The notes: generated by a model from the sequence alone, not told the origin. Shown: positions 42,351 to 50,536, counted from the first letter of the stretch. The stretch is 64,000 nt of DNA from Labedaea rhizosphaerae (GCF_004362825.1 NZ_SNXZ01000004.1:310001-374000); one strand, 5' to 3'. Made by a program: numbers and translations.

Positions 42351-42674
42351 ATGTCCGATCCACGCACGGGCAATGTGAAGACGCTCGGCATCAAGGTGCC
42401 GGACGGCCTGCACGCTCAGTTCACCCTGGTTGCACAGCTCGACGGAATCTCACTCGGCGACGCCGCCGTGCGAGCCGTTGAGCTGTACGTCGCCACCAAG
42501 CGCCAGGAGCCCGACTTCGCCCAGCGCGCGACCGCTGCGCTCGAGGAAATTGAGCGCGAAGCTGCGGCCCGCAAGGGTGCGATTGAAGGTCTGTTCGGCA
42601 TCGGCTCGCAAGAGCCCGCTGAGGAGGCCAAGCCGTCCGCAAGCCGCAGCCGGAAGGCCGGGGCCACCGAGTAA
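42351..42674 (+). CDS. Ribbon-helix-helix-like protein (107 aa)
   Basis: AGGAGGAAGC precedes the ATG at 42351. Residues 10-50 read VKTLGIKVPDGLHAQFTLVAQ then DGISLGDAAVRAVELYVATKR, which is the strand-helix-helix pattern of MetJ/Arc regulators and of plasmid mobilisation accessory proteins. The C-terminal half is helical and charged (ATAALEEIEREAAARKGAIEGLFG). A terminator follows at 42683. A role in relaxosome assembly or operon autoregulation is inferred from its position. Confidence 0.65.
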   Translation: MSDPRTGNVKTLGIKVPDGLHAQFTLVAQLDGISLGDAAVRAVELYVATKRQEPDFAQRATAALEEIEREAAARKGAIEGLFGIGSQEPAEEAKPSASRSRKAGATE

Positions 42675-42682
42675 CGGCATCA

Positions 42683-42716
42683 CTGATAGGTGGCGGCTCG
42701 CGTCGCCACCTATCAG
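42683..42716 (+). terminator. Terminator of the transfer operon
   Basis: A perfect 13-bp stem, CTGATAGGTGGCG (42683-42695) with 42704-42716, closes an 8-base loop nine bases after the stop of the ribbon-helix-helix gene. It is followed by ATAAACCC, so without a classical T-run. Confidence 0.75.
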
Positions 42717-42836
42717 ATAAACCCTCAGCTGCAATTATTGACGAAATAGGACAGGATGTCCTTTCTTGGCACTGCACAAAATCACTGAGAAAATGACAGA
42801 GTGGAATCATATAACAGCTCTACGAAGGCAAACGTT

Positions 42837-43271
42837 ATGCCAAATGAATCTATCCATCTACCTCAAGCTGCGCTCTATCTCCGGGATGGCTCAGCGCGGC
42901 AATCAGCTTGGACGGCAGTCGAACAACAACGTGATGACTGCCAGCGCATCGCCGAAGGCTACGGCCTACAGGTCGTCCGCGAATATCTCGACTTCGGACG
43001 TCCAGCCCGCCGCGAACACCAGCACGAACTACGACGCCTCCTCGATGACCTGGCACGACGACTACAGGACATCACCTACGTCGTGGTCTGGGACTATGCG
43101 CGTCTCGCTGCGGACATGCTGCAGCTTGAGGAGGTCACCGACAGTATCCGTGCCGCAGGAGCGCATGTCGTCACGATGACGGGCGTTGAAGCGGCAGGGC
43201 GTTTTATCAACTACCAGGAGCGAATGAGTAACCATCAAACAAGCGACCGAGAGGGCATCAATCATGACTGA
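42837..43271 (+). CDS. Small resolvase-like protein with altered catalytic positions
   Basis: The 144-residue protein has the serine-recombinase N-terminal fold: AALYLRDGSARQ in place of the usual YLRVSTxxQ, then QQRDDCQRIAEGYGLQVVREYLDFG and TYVVVWDYARLAADMLQLEEV in place of the DRLaR helix. The serine after the conserved arginine is displaced by one position (R-D-G-S), and the second arginine of the DRLxR motif is Ala. It also lacks the large C-terminal DNA-binding part. It is probably a non-catalytic partner. It overlaps the large recombinase start by eight bases, so both are made together. A GTG at 42801 is an alternative start. Confidence 0.65.
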   Translation: MPNESIHLPQAALYLRDGSARQSAWTAVEQQRDDCQRIAEGYGLQVVREYLDFGRPARREHQHELRRLLDDLARRLQDITYVVVWDYARLAADMLQLEEVTDSIRAAGAHVVTMTGVEAAGRFINYQERMSNHQTSDREGINHD

Positions 43272-45219
43272 AAATGAAACGATCCACGAACGCAACAAGA
43301 AGCGATTAGCGCTCGATGCTATCCTCGGTCTTCCCGACAGCGCACGGAACAAGAAAGTCTCGTTACAGAGCCGGTCTGGCGAGGTCGCCTTTATATACCT
43401 ACGCGTCAGTACCAGGGAGCAAGCCCGTAGCGGTGGTGGCGTTGAGGGCTACTCCATCCCCGCCCAGCGTGAAGCCTGTTCTGCGCGAGCCGCCCAGATG
43501 GGCATCGCCATTCAGGGAGAATACGTAGACGCCGGGGAATCGGCCCGCTCGGCTGAGCGTGACGACCTCCAGCGCATGTTACGCGACATCAAGGAAATTC
43601 GACCGGACTATGTCTTGGTGCACAAGATCGACCGGCTGGCCCGCAACCGGGAAGATGATATCGCCATCAACCTGTTGTTGCGCAAACACGGAGTCAAGCT
43701 GATCTCGTGCACTGAGAACGTCGATGAAACACCGAGCGGCAAGCTTCTTTACGGCCTCATGGCCGAGATTGCTCAGTTCTACTCGGCCAACTTGGCCGAA
43801 GAAGTGATGAAGGGCTTACTGCGCAAGGCCAAAGAGGGTGGTACCCCGTTTCGCGCGCCCTTGGGCTACCTCAACCGTCGTGAGACAAGGGACGGCATCG
43901 AGCGCTCTTGGGTTGAACTCGACTCAGAACGTGCCGACATCATCCGATGGTGCTTCGAGCAGTACGCCACAGGTGAGTGGAGCGCTATTGATCTCACCCT
44001 TGCCGCCCGAGCCAAGGGACTTACCAGTCGCCCCAACCGCAACCGTCCGGCCATGCCCCTTGGACTCACCGGAATGTATCACGTTCTCCAAAATCCCTAC
44101 TATATGGGCATAGTCAACTATCGAGGAATTCATTATGAGGGCAAGCACGCAACTTTGGTCGAACCGGACGTCTGGCTTACCGTGCAGCACATCTTGGCTG
44201 CTCACAACCACACCGGCGAGAAGGATCGCACTCACAATCATTATCTCCGCTCCACCATCTACTGCTCGGCCTGCGGTGGGCGAAAAGTGTACTCAGAAAA
44301 TAAAGGCAACGGCGGTACCTACAACTACTTCTTCTGCGTCAAGCGCAAGACCAAAACCAACAACTGCCAGCGCTCAGCCATCCGAGTAGAACGGATCGAG
44401 GAAGGCATCGCGAACTTCTACCGCACCTTCCGCGTTCGCCCTGAGCACGCGGTGCAGATCCAAACCGCCGTACGGCAGGAGCTGGCCGGTCAGCAAGCCG
44501 AAGCAAGCCGTGGGCTAGAACGTGCTCGCCGAGTCAAGCAGCGAGTCGAGGGCGAGCGCCAGAAGCTCCTCCAAGCTCACTACGCCGGTGCTGTCCCTCA
44601 AGACTTGCTTGCCTCCGAGATGAAGCGACTTACCCATGACCTGGCTGCAGCCGACAGTGAGATCAAGGTCGCCCAAGCCACCACCACCGATGTCGAAGCC
44701 ACCCTCGACGGAGCCCTCAGAGCAGCCGAACGCTGTGAGATGGCTTACATCACGGCCCCGAACGCCATCCGCAGGCAGATCAACCAGGGTTTCTTCAAGA
44801 AGCTCTACATCGCCGAAGACGGCACCATCGAGCGAGTCGAGCTCCAAGAGCCGTTCGCGACACTGCTAGACGTCGAACCCGCTCTCCACCGCGTCGCGCC
44901 CACCGAGACCACCAGTCCGGTGTCCCAGATCGTCCCTGGTGTGACCAGCGCGATCGACGCCACCGACACCCCAGCCATCCGTATGTGCACGTCAGACGCC
45001 GTTCTAGCGACCTTCGGCGAACAGATCATCATCACGGAACGTACGCACACAAACACGTCCGGTGAGAGAGCTTCTCTCACCGGACGTGGTGTGAAACAGA
45101 CATATCTGGTCGGGCTGACAGGATTTGAACCTGCGACCCTCCGCTCCCAAAGCGGATGCGCTACCAAGCTGCGCTACAGCCCGGAGGTGGTGCGCGACCA
45201 GACTATCGCGACGCGCTAG
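43264..45219 (+). CDS. Large serine recombinase (integrase of the element)
   Basis: The frame has the catalytic domain FIYLRVSTREQ with nucleophile Ser49, HKIDRLARNREDDI, then the recombinase domain (PFRAPLGYLNRR, LTGMYHVLQNPYYMGIVNYRG), a zinc-ribbon (IYCSACGGRK with CVKRKTKTNNC) and a coiled-coil (QAEASRGLERARRVKQRVEGERQ). These are all features of large phage-type integrases that catalyse unidirectional integration. The last roughly 55 residues run across a terminator hairpin and antisense through tRNA-Pro, giving the well-known spurious GFEPATLRSQSGCATKLRYSP tail. The native C-terminus in the excised circle is probably different. The gene lies at the element edge, as integrases usually do. 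Confidence 0.9.
   Translation: MTENETIHERNKKRLALDAILGLPDSARNKKVSLQSRSGEVAFIYLRVSTREQARSGGGVEGYSIPAQREACSARAAQMGIAIQGEYVDAGESARSAERDDLQRMLRDIKEIRPDYVLVHKIDRLARNREDDIAINLLLRKHGVKLISCTENVDETPSGKLLYGLMAEIAQFYSANLAEEVMKGLLRKAKEGGTPFRAPLGYLNRRETRDGIERSWVELDSERADIIRWCFEQYATGEWSAIDLTLAARAKGLTSRPNRNRPAMPLGLTGMYHVLQNPYYMGIVNYRGIHYEGKHATLVEPDVWLTVQHILAAHNHTGEKDRTHNHYLRSTIYCSACGGRKVYSENKGNGGTYNYFFCVKRKTKTNNCQRSAIRVERIEEGIANFYRTFRVRPEHAVQIQTAVRQELAGQQAEASRGLERARRVKQRVEGERQKLLQAHYAGAVPQDLLASEMKRLTHDLAAADSEIKVAQATTTDVEATLDGALRAAERCEMAYITAPNAIRRQINQGFFKKLYIAEDGTIERVELQEPFATLLDVEPALHRVAPTETTSPVSQIVPGVTSAIDATDTPAIRMCTSDAVLATFGEQIIITERTHTNTSGERASLTGRGVKQTYLVGLTGFEPATLRSQSGCATKLRYSPEVVRDQTIATR
45055..45087 (-). 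terminator. Terminator of tRNA-Pro
   Basis: A perfect 15-bp stem (45055-45069 with 45073-45087) and GCT loop lies 20 bases past the tRNA 3' end on the minus strand and is followed there by GTTTGTG. It is likely host sequence, which places the element junction to its left. Confidence 0.7.
45107..45183 (-). tRNA. tRNA-Pro (anticodon TGG), CCA encoded
   Basis: The minus strand folds as a full cloverleaf: acceptor CGGGCTG/CAGCCCG, D arm GCGCAGCTTGGTAGCGC, anticodon stem TCCGC/GCGGA around loop TTTGGGA (anticodon TGG), variable GGGTC and T arm GCAGGTTCAAATCCTGT. Discriminator A is followed by an encoded CCA (45107-45109). Confidence 0.96.
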
Positions 45220-45254
45220 GCTTTTCGGCGCGTGCCCGTCCAAGCGGGTCGCAA

Positions 45255-45325
45255 GCGGGTGTAGCTCAATGGTAGAGCCCTAGTCTTCCAAACTAGCTAC
45301 GCGGGTTCGATTCCCGTCACCCGCT
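45255..45325 (+). tRNA. tRNA-Gly (anticodon TCC)
   Basis: Acceptor GCGGGTG pairs with CACCCGC, the D arm is GCTCAATGGTAGAGC, the anticodon stem CTAGT/ACTAG holds the loop CTTCCAA (anticodon TCC), and the T arm contains GGTTCGATTCC. CCA is not encoded. It is divergent from tRNA-Pro with 71 bases between. Confidence 0.96.
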
Positions 45326-45448
45326 CTCAGCTCGTCTCCGCACGCCAGGACGGGTGCCGGACGTCGGCAGGCACCCGTTTCGGCGTCAAGCCGCAGGCGT
45401 GGCACGCACCACACCGATCGCTCGCCTGGCCGGCGCTAAGTTGGTCTT

Positions 45449-46138
45449 GTGACTGCGCGACCGGCCAACGTGATCGGGTCCATGCTGGTCAGCTCCCGCT
45501 CCCTCGGTGAGTACCGGCGGATGTTCGGGCTCACCGACGCGGATCTCAGTGGCACGATCCTCGACTGCCCGGGCGGGTGCGCCGGCTTCGCGGCCGAGGC
45601 GACCGAGTTCGGTGCCCGGGTCGTCGCCGTCGACCCGGAGTACGCGACCGACACGGCCACCATGCGCGAGCAGGGCCTCCGCACGCTGCAGCGCGGCATG
45701 GCCTACCACCTCGAGCACCCCGACGAGTACGTCTGGACCTACTTCACCGACGTCGAGCAGTACCAGGCCGAGCGCACCCAGGCGCTGGAGCGGTTCGCCG
45801 CCGACCGGGCCGCGCACCCGGAGCGCTACGTCACGGCCCTGCTGCCGGACCTCCCGTTCCAGGACCGCGAATTCGACCTCGCGCTCACCTCCCACCTGCT
45901 CTTCAGCTACCTCGACCGGCTCGACGAGGACTTCCACCTCGCGGCCATCGTGGAGCTGACCCGCGTCGCGCGGCAGGCGCGGATCTTCCCGCTCGCCCCG
46001 ATGGGCAGCCAGAGCTACGACGGCCTGCCGAAGTTCCTCGAGCGGCTGGCCGCGGCGGGGATCGACGCCGAGGTGAAAGCGGTGGACTACGAGTTCCAGC
46101 GCGGCTGCAACGAGATGCTCGTCGTCAGCCAGGGGTGA
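45449..46138 (+). CDS. SAM-methyltransferase-like protein
   Basis: The 229-residue protein has a motif I-like segment GTILDCPGGCAGFAAEATEFG (about residues 35-55), an acidic end to strand 2 (VVAVDPEYA) and a motif IV/post-I region ALTSHLLFSYLDRLDEDFH. The glycine-rich loop reads CPGGCAG instead of the usual GxGxG, so binding may be atypical. Proteins of this type, starting near GSMLVSSRSLGEYRRMF, are common in actinobacteria with unknown substrate. The GTG start follows tRNA-Gly by 123 bases. Confidence 0.72.
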   Translation: MTARPANVIGSMLVSSRSLGEYRRMFGLTDADLSGTILDCPGGCAGFAAEATEFGARVVAVDPEYATDTATMREQGLRTLQRGMAYHLEHPDEYVWTYFTDVEQYQAERTQALERFAADRAAHPERYVTALLPDLPFQDREFDLALTSHLLFSYLDRLDEDFHLAAIVELTRVARQARIFPLAPMGSQSYDGLPKFLERLAAAGIDAEVKAVDYEFQRGCNEMLVVSQG

Positions 46139-46180
46139 AATCCGGCCCACGGCCGCCGAATGCGGGCCAGGCTCGACGGC

Positions 46181-46978
46181 ATGAGCTTCGCCGGCACCAC
46201 CGCCGACCACTACGCCCGCTACCGCCGCGGCTACCCGCCGCCGGTCCTCGACCGGCTGGTCGATGATCTCCGGATCGGTCCGGACGCCACCGTGCTCGAC
46301 CTCGGCTGCGGCACCGGCCTGCTGACCGTCCCGCTCGGCGACCGGGTCCGGCTCGCCGTCGGCGCCGACCCGGAGCCCGACATGCTCCGCCACGCCCCGC
46401 GCACACCGAACACCGCGTGGCTGGTGGCCGACGACCAGGACCTGCCGAAGCTCGCCAAGCTCTTCCGGCCCGACGCCGTCACGATCGCCCAGGCTCTGCA
46501 CCTGATGGACGTCGATGCCGTGCTCACCGGCGCCGCCGAGCTCCTCCAGCGGGGGCGGCTCGCGATCATCGCCAACGGGATTCCCTTGTGGCAGCAGGAC
46601 ACCGAGTGGTCACGAGTCCTGTTGCGCCACGTCCGGGCCCAGCTCGGACCAACCGCGGGCGGCGGCGGTTGCGGTACCTCCGAAGCGGACCGCGCCGCCT
46701 ATCAGCGAAAACTCGCCGAGCACGGCTACACCGACATCACGACGAGCGCGGTCAGCCGCGAGCACCCGATCACCACGGACGAGATCGTCGGCGGGCTCTA
46801 CTCCGCGCTCGACCCGGAACTGGTCAACCACAACGGGTTCGAGCAAGCGCTGCGGTCCGAACTGGACGCCCTCGGCCCGAAGACCGAACAGGTAACCGTG
46901 CACATCCTGGCCGCGACCGCACCTCAGGGCGCCGAACGGGCGTACTCCAGTTCGAGCACCGGGCGCCCGTCGCCGTAG
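46181..46978 (+). CDS. Class I SAM-dependent methyltransferase
   Basis: The 265-residue protein has motif I TVLDLGCGTGLLTVPLG (about residues 38-54), GADPEPDMLRHA after it, and a typical AQALHLMD segment where methyltransferases of the UbiE/YcgJ type carry their active-site residues. ATG 46181 starts MSFAGTTADHYARYRRGYP, the usual opening for small-molecule methyltransferases. The 3' end overlaps the convergent GNAT gene by 55 bases. Confidence 0.85.
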   Translation: MSFAGTTADHYARYRRGYPPPVLDRLVDDLRIGPDATVLDLGCGTGLLTVPLGDRVRLAVGADPEPDMLRHAPRTPNTAWLVADDQDLPKLAKLFRPDAVTIAQALHLMDVDAVLTGAAELLQRGRLAIIANGIPLWQQDTEWSRVLLRHVRAQLGPTAGGGGCGTSEADRAAYQRKLAEHGYTDITTSAVSREHPITTDEIVGGLYSALDPELVNHNGFEQALRSELDALGPKTEQVTVHILAATAPQGAERAYSSSSTGRPSP

Positions 46979-47442
46979 TCGATCTCGCGGGTCCTTCCGG
47001 TCTCGGCGAAGCCGCAGCGCAGGTAGAACCGGCGAGCCCGGTTGAAGCCCGACAACGTCCAGAACGACGCGCGATCGGCGATCCCGTTCAACGCGTCCCA
47101 GACGCCGTCGATCAACGCGTTCGCGACCCCGCTGCCCCACGCCGACGGGTGCGCGTAGAACGCGCTGATCTCCCGCTCGCGATCCGAAGCGGTCGGCACC
47201 AGGTGCGCGAACGCCGCGATCCGCGTCCCGCGCTCGGCGACCAGCAGACTCTGCTCGGCGAACGCGGGATCCGCGAAGACGCGGGTCCACTTGCCGCGGG
47301 TGCGGCTGAGCAGGCCGGCCAGGAAATCCGGTTCGAACAGATCCCGGTACGCGACCTGCCAAGCCGCTGCGTGGACGTCCGCGATCGCGGCGAGGTCGTC
47401 GACCGTCGCGTCGCGCACCAGCACCAGCGAATCGACCCGCAT
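46924..47442 (-). CDS. GNAT-family N-acetyltransferase
   Basis: The 172-residue protein starts MRVDSLVLVRDATVDDLAAI and has the GNAT core: strand LLVAERGTRIAAFAHLV, the acetyl-CoA loop region EISAFYAHPSAWGSGVANALIDG (about residues 88-110, AWGSGV in place of RGxGxG/A) and the C-terminal NRARRFYLRCGFAETGR. Substrate unknown; RimI-like small GNATs are the closest type. The frame continues 26 codons upstream with unlikely sequence, so the inner ATG is used. Confidence 0.8.
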   Translation of the reverse strand: MRVDSLVLVRDATVDDLAAIADVHAAAWQVAYRDLFEPDFLAGLLSRTRGKWTRVFADPAFAEQSLLVAERGTRIAAFAHLVPTASDREREISAFYAHPSAWGSGVANALIDGVWDALNGIADRASFWTLSGFNRARRFYLRCGFAETGRTREIDYGDGRPVLELEYARSAP

Positions 47443-47582
47443 GAACGCCCCAGCTTCCTCGGTGGGGACCACTTGGCAGCGCGCACACCATACGACGTGG
47501 GAACACCGGAATCCACACATGCACGAAAAGCCATGTGGGAATCGGCTGGCGGCGCGCCGGGGCGAGGCGGTATCACCAGTGG

Positions 47583-48797
47583 GTGACAGACCTCCGCCTG
47601 CGGGTGCTGCGTGGCTCGGACCTGCCCGGCGCCGCCGAACTGGCGGCCACCGCCTTCCTCACCGACGACGTCGGCATGCTCGCCGAGCGCCGGTCGTACG
47701 TGCTCGAGGAAGGGCGCGGGCTCGGCGTCTTCGACGGCGAGCGCCTGGTCGGGGTCGCCGACGCCCTCAGCCGCCGGGTGACCCTGCCGGGCACCGGGCC
47801 GACGCCGTTCGCGGCCGTCACGTGGGTGGCCGTCGCGCCGGACCACCGGCGCCGTGGCGTGCTCACGACGCTGATGCGCGCCCAGCTCGACGCTCTGCAC
47901 CGGAGCGGCGGCGAGCCCATCGCCGCGTTGTGGGCGACCGAAGCGACGATCTACGGCCGCTTCGGCTACGGCATCGCCACCGAGAACTGCGCCCTGGAAC
48001 TGCCCGCCCGCACCCCCTTCCGCCCGGGCGTCGACCTCGGCCCCGACCGGGTGGTCGAGCAGCCGCGGGAGACCGCGCTTCCCTTGGTGCGCAAGCTCTA
48101 CGACCGGATCGTCCTCGACCGGGTCGGCGCGCTGAGCCGCTCCGACGGGCAGTGGAACTACTTCCTCTACGACGCCCCGGGGGCACGCCGCGGCGCCACC
48201 GCGTACCGGTTCGCGCTGCACCCGGACGGCTACGCGATCTTCCGCACCAGCACCGACTGGACCCCGGACGGGCCGAAGAGCCGGCTGCGCGTGGCGGAGC
48301 TCATGGCCGCCACCCCGGCCGCCTACGCCGCGCTGCACCGCCATGTGCTGGACATGGATCTCGTCGCGACCGTCCAGCTGCGGTCCGCGACGCAGGAACC
48401 GTTGCTGCACATGGTGCGCGACCCGCGCGTCGTGCGCCGGACCGTGACCGACAGCCTGTGGGTGCGGGTGGTGGACCTCGACCGGGGCCTGCGGGCCCGC
48501 CGGTACAGCGCGCCGGCCGACCTGGTGCTCGACGTCACGGATCCGTTCTGCCCGTGGAACGAGGGCCGCTGGCGGTTCCACGTCGACGACGCCGGCGTGG
48601 CCGAGGTGTCCACAACGGACAGTGCGGCCGACCTCGCCCTGACCGCCGAGGAGCTGGGCGCGATCCTGCTCGGCGGCACGCTGCCCAGCACGCTCGCCGC
48701 GGCGGGCCGGGTCCGCGAGCACACGCCCGGGGCGGTCCACACGCTCACCCGCGCCTTCCAGACCGGCACCGTGCCGGTCTGCCTCGAGGTGTTCTGA
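47583..48797 (+). CDS. Second Eis-like GNAT N-acetyltransferase
   Basis: The 404-residue protein has the same organisation as the one at 4580-5833: acetyl-CoA site VAVAPDHRRRGVLTTLMRAQ (about residues 80-99), IYGRFGYGIA, a central second GNAT-like domain and an SCP2-type C-terminus ending VPVCLEVF with a terminal hydrophobic carboxylate. It should acetylate amines by the Eis mechanism. GTG 47583 is used because TDLRLRVLRGSD starts the first strand of the fold. Two diverged Eis paralogues in one window suggest separate substrates. Confidence 0.85.
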   Translation: MTDLRLRVLRGSDLPGAAELAATAFLTDDVGMLAERRSYVLEEGRGLGVFDGERLVGVADALSRRVTLPGTGPTPFAAVTWVAVAPDHRRRGVLTTLMRAQLDALHRSGGEPIAALWATEATIYGRFGYGIATENCALELPARTPFRPGVDLGPDRVVEQPRETALPLVRKLYDRIVLDRVGALSRSDGQWNYFLYDAPGARRGATAYRFALHPDGYAIFRTSTDWTPDGPKSRLRVAELMAATPAAYAALHRHVLDMDLVATVQLRSATQEPLLHMVRDPRVVRRTVTDSLWVRVVDLDRGLRARRYSAPADLVLDVTDPFCPWNEGRWRFHVDDAGVAEVSTTDSAADLALTAEELGAILLGGTLPSTLAAAGRVREHTPGAVHTLTRAFQTGTVPVCLEVF

Positions 48798-48884
48798 CCG
48801 CGCGCTGGTTCGGCCCGCGGGGAACTACCGCACTACTGTCTGACGTTGACCTGACCAAAGCGGACGACGCGGTAGGAGGCGGTC

Positions 48885-49709
48885 ATGGGCACGGCCGTGT
48901 TGTGGATCGTGCTGCTGGCCCTCGTGGTCGGCGGCGGGCTCTGGTACGCGAGCACGCGGGCCACGGCGCGCCGCAACGAGCTCGAGAACGCGAAGGCCGA
49001 CGCGCGCCGCTGGGTCGAGCGCCTCGGCGGCCAGGTCATCCACCTGACCGGCACCGACCAGGCTTCCAAGCAGGCCATGGCCGACGCGTCCGAGCGCTAC
49101 ACCGCCGCGGGTTCGCAGATGGAGCAGGCCACCACGGTCGAGCAGTGCCGGCTGGTCACCAAGACCGCCATGGAGGGCCTCTACTACGTGCGGGCGGCCC
49201 GGCTGGCCATGGGGCTCGACCCCGGCCCGGACCTGCCCGAGGACGAGGAGCAGCGCGCCGCGGGCAAGGTCACCGAGGACCGCAGGGTGAGCGTGGAGGG
49301 CCGCGACTACGAGGCCTCCGCCGACCCCGGCGCGAACACGCCGTACTACTACCCCGGCGGTCGCGTCGCGGGCCGGCCGGTGCCGCAGGGCTGGTACAGC
49401 GAACCGTGGTGGAAGCCCGCGTTGATCGGCGGCGCCTGGGGCATCGGCTCGTTCTTGCTGTTCGACGCGATGTTCTCCGGCATGTACGGCATCCCCGACG
49501 CGCAGGCGTGGGAGTCCGGCTACGACCAGGGCCAGCTCGACGCCATGCAGGACGGCGACCCGGGCGGCGATGGTGGTGATGGCGGCGACGCCCAGGACGC
49601 GGGCGACTTCGGTGGTGACGGCGGCGATGCCGGTGGCGACTGGGGCGGCGGCGACTGGGGTGGCGACGGCGGCGACTTCGGCGGCGACATGGGCGGGTTC
49701 GACTTCTAG
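48885..49709 (+). CDS. Membrane-anchored protein with Gly/Asp-rich C-terminal tail
   Basis: The 274-residue protein has an N-terminal transmembrane helix (MGTAVLWIVLLALVVGGGLW), a helical middle (NELENAKADARRWVERLGG onwards), a Tyr/Pro-rich section (YYYPGGRVAGRPVPQGWY), a second short hydrophobic segment (about 185-205) and a tail of about 50 residues made almost only of Gly and Asp with Trp/Phe (GGDGGD and GGDWGG units). The general design matches a set of actinobacterial envelope proteins of unknown role. TAGGAGG precedes the ATG. The tail may bind cations or be disordered. Confidence 0.7.
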   Translation: MGTAVLWIVLLALVVGGGLWYASTRATARRNELENAKADARRWVERLGGQVIHLTGTDQASKQAMADASERYTAAGSQMEQATTVEQCRLVTKTAMEGLYYVRAARLAMGLDPGPDLPEDEEQRAAGKVTEDRRVSVEGRDYEASADPGANTPYYYPGGRVAGRPVPQGWYSEPWWKPALIGGAWGIGSFLLFDAMFSGMYGIPDAQAWESGYDQGQLDAMQDGDPGGDGGDGGDAQDAGDFGGDGGDAGGDWGGGDWGGDGGDFGGDMGGFDF

Positions 49710-50443
49710 GCGCGGCTGGAGATCAGCAACTCCACGCCGTCGAGGATGCGGGCCAGGCCGAACTCCATCGGCCGGTTGCGGCTGGTGGGCATCCGGGTCG
49801 CCGACCCGAATGCCTTGAGCAGGGCCGGAAAGCGGTCGGGCTGATCGGCCAGGAAGCCGACCATGGCCCGGCCCAGGTCGGCCTCGGACCGGTCGCCCAT
49901 GGCCGACCACTGCTCGGCGATCGCCCGCACGTGGCCGATCACGGCCACCACGATGTCGACCTTGTCCTCGCCGGACAGGCCGGTCTCGTCCAGCGCGGCG
50001 ACGGCGACCTCCAGCCAGCTCAGCTCGTTGGGCCCCAGCACGCGGGCGCCGACCGTGGTCTGCAGCACCCACGGGTGCATCAGGAACTGCTCGTAGGTCA
50101 GCCGGCCCCACTCGTCGAGGCGTTCCCGCCAGCCGTGCCCGGTCAGCGGCGGCGGGTCGCCGAGCGCCGCGTCGGTCATCAACGCGACGAGTTCGTCCTT
50201 GCCCGGCACGTACCGGTACAGCGCCATCTTGGTGAAGCCGAGTTCGTCGGCCACCCGCTGCATGGTGAGCGCCGCGATCCCGTCCGCGTCGGCGATCTCG
50301 ATGCCCGTGCGGGTGATCTGCTCGAGGGTGAAGGCCGGTTTCGGCCCGCGGCGAGGACCGTCGTCCGGTTGCTTGCCCCAGAGGAGACGCATGGCGTGCG
50401 ACTGGTCGTCGAATCCGTCCACCGTATCGGTGGGCGTCGCCAT
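49706..50443 (-). CDS. TetR family regulator with tetracycline-repressor-like C-terminal domain
   Basis: The 245-residue protein has an about 30-residue leader, then the helix-turn-helix at residues 38-85 (LEQITRTGIEIADADGIAALTMQRVADELGFTKMALYRYVPGKDEL). The C-terminal portion resembles the TetR_C drug-binding class. It is divergent from an FAD monooxygenase, separated by 93 bases with a symmetric sequence that suits a TetR operator. Probably it represses the monooxygenase until its substrate or a drug is bound. Confidence 0.88.
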   Translation of the reverse strand: MATPTDTVDGFDDQSHAMRLLWGKQPDDGPRRGPKPAFTLEQITRTGIEIADADGIAALTMQRVADELGFTKMALYRYVPGKDELVALMTDAALGDPPPLTGHGWRERLDEWGRLTYEQFLMHPWVLQTTVGARVLGPNELSWLEVAVAALDETGLSGEDKVDIVVAVIGHVRAIAEQWSAMGDRSEADLGRAMVGFLADQPDRFPALLKAFGSATRMPTSRNRPMEFGLARILDGVELLISSRA

Positions 50444-50482
50444 GAATACCTCCTTGATCGGCTGGACTAACTGCGTCTAGGG

Positions 50483-50507
50483 TATACTGTATCTGACGGA
50501 AACAGTA
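50483..50507. promoter_or_regulatory. Operator/promoter between TetR and FAD monooxygenase
   Basis: TACTGT (50485-50490) and ACAGTA (50502-50507) form a 6-11-6 inverted repeat. TATACT at 50483-50488 is a good -10 for the monooxygenase, so a bound regulator would cover it. Confidence 0.55.
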
Positions 50508-50536
50508 ATGCCGGGCAGCAGTTCCAGGGGGGCGCC

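Larger units (their letters stand above)
25731..45106. mobile_element. Integrated conjugative/mobilisable element beside tRNA-Pro (approximate limits)
   Basis: Between the serine hydrolase and the tRNA-Pro gene lies an accessory region with mosaic base composition: several stretches (26.3-29.7, 33.7-37.9 and 42.7-45.1 kb) are visibly richer in A+T than the chromosome. It carries transfer genes (VirD4/TraG-like ATPase, replication-relaxation protein), a DNA methyltransferase, XRE regulators, many small unknown proteins and a serine recombinase pair at the right end. Neither end is proven: I found no long direct repeat. The left limit is put after the 25699-25730 hairpin and the right limit at the tRNA. 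Confidence 0.75.

Noticed and set aside
25868-45086. Direct repeat CACCGGACG at 25868-25876 and 45078-45086 as attL/attR.
   Set aside because: A 9-bp match between two few-hundred-base G+C-rich windows is expected by chance, and the right copy lies inside the tRNA-Pro terminator arm. No tRNA 3' fragment is repeated at the left end. It remains only a weak candidate.
45107-45183. tRNA-Pro as a classical tyrosine-integrase attachment site.
   Set aside because: The element's recombinase is a serine type and no duplicated tRNA 3' end is visible at 25.7 kb; adjacency alone is not proof of integration into the tRNA.
45110-45219. Conserved GFEPATLRSQSG C-terminal domain of the recombinase.
   Set aside because: It is antisense translation of tRNA-Pro, not a protein domain.
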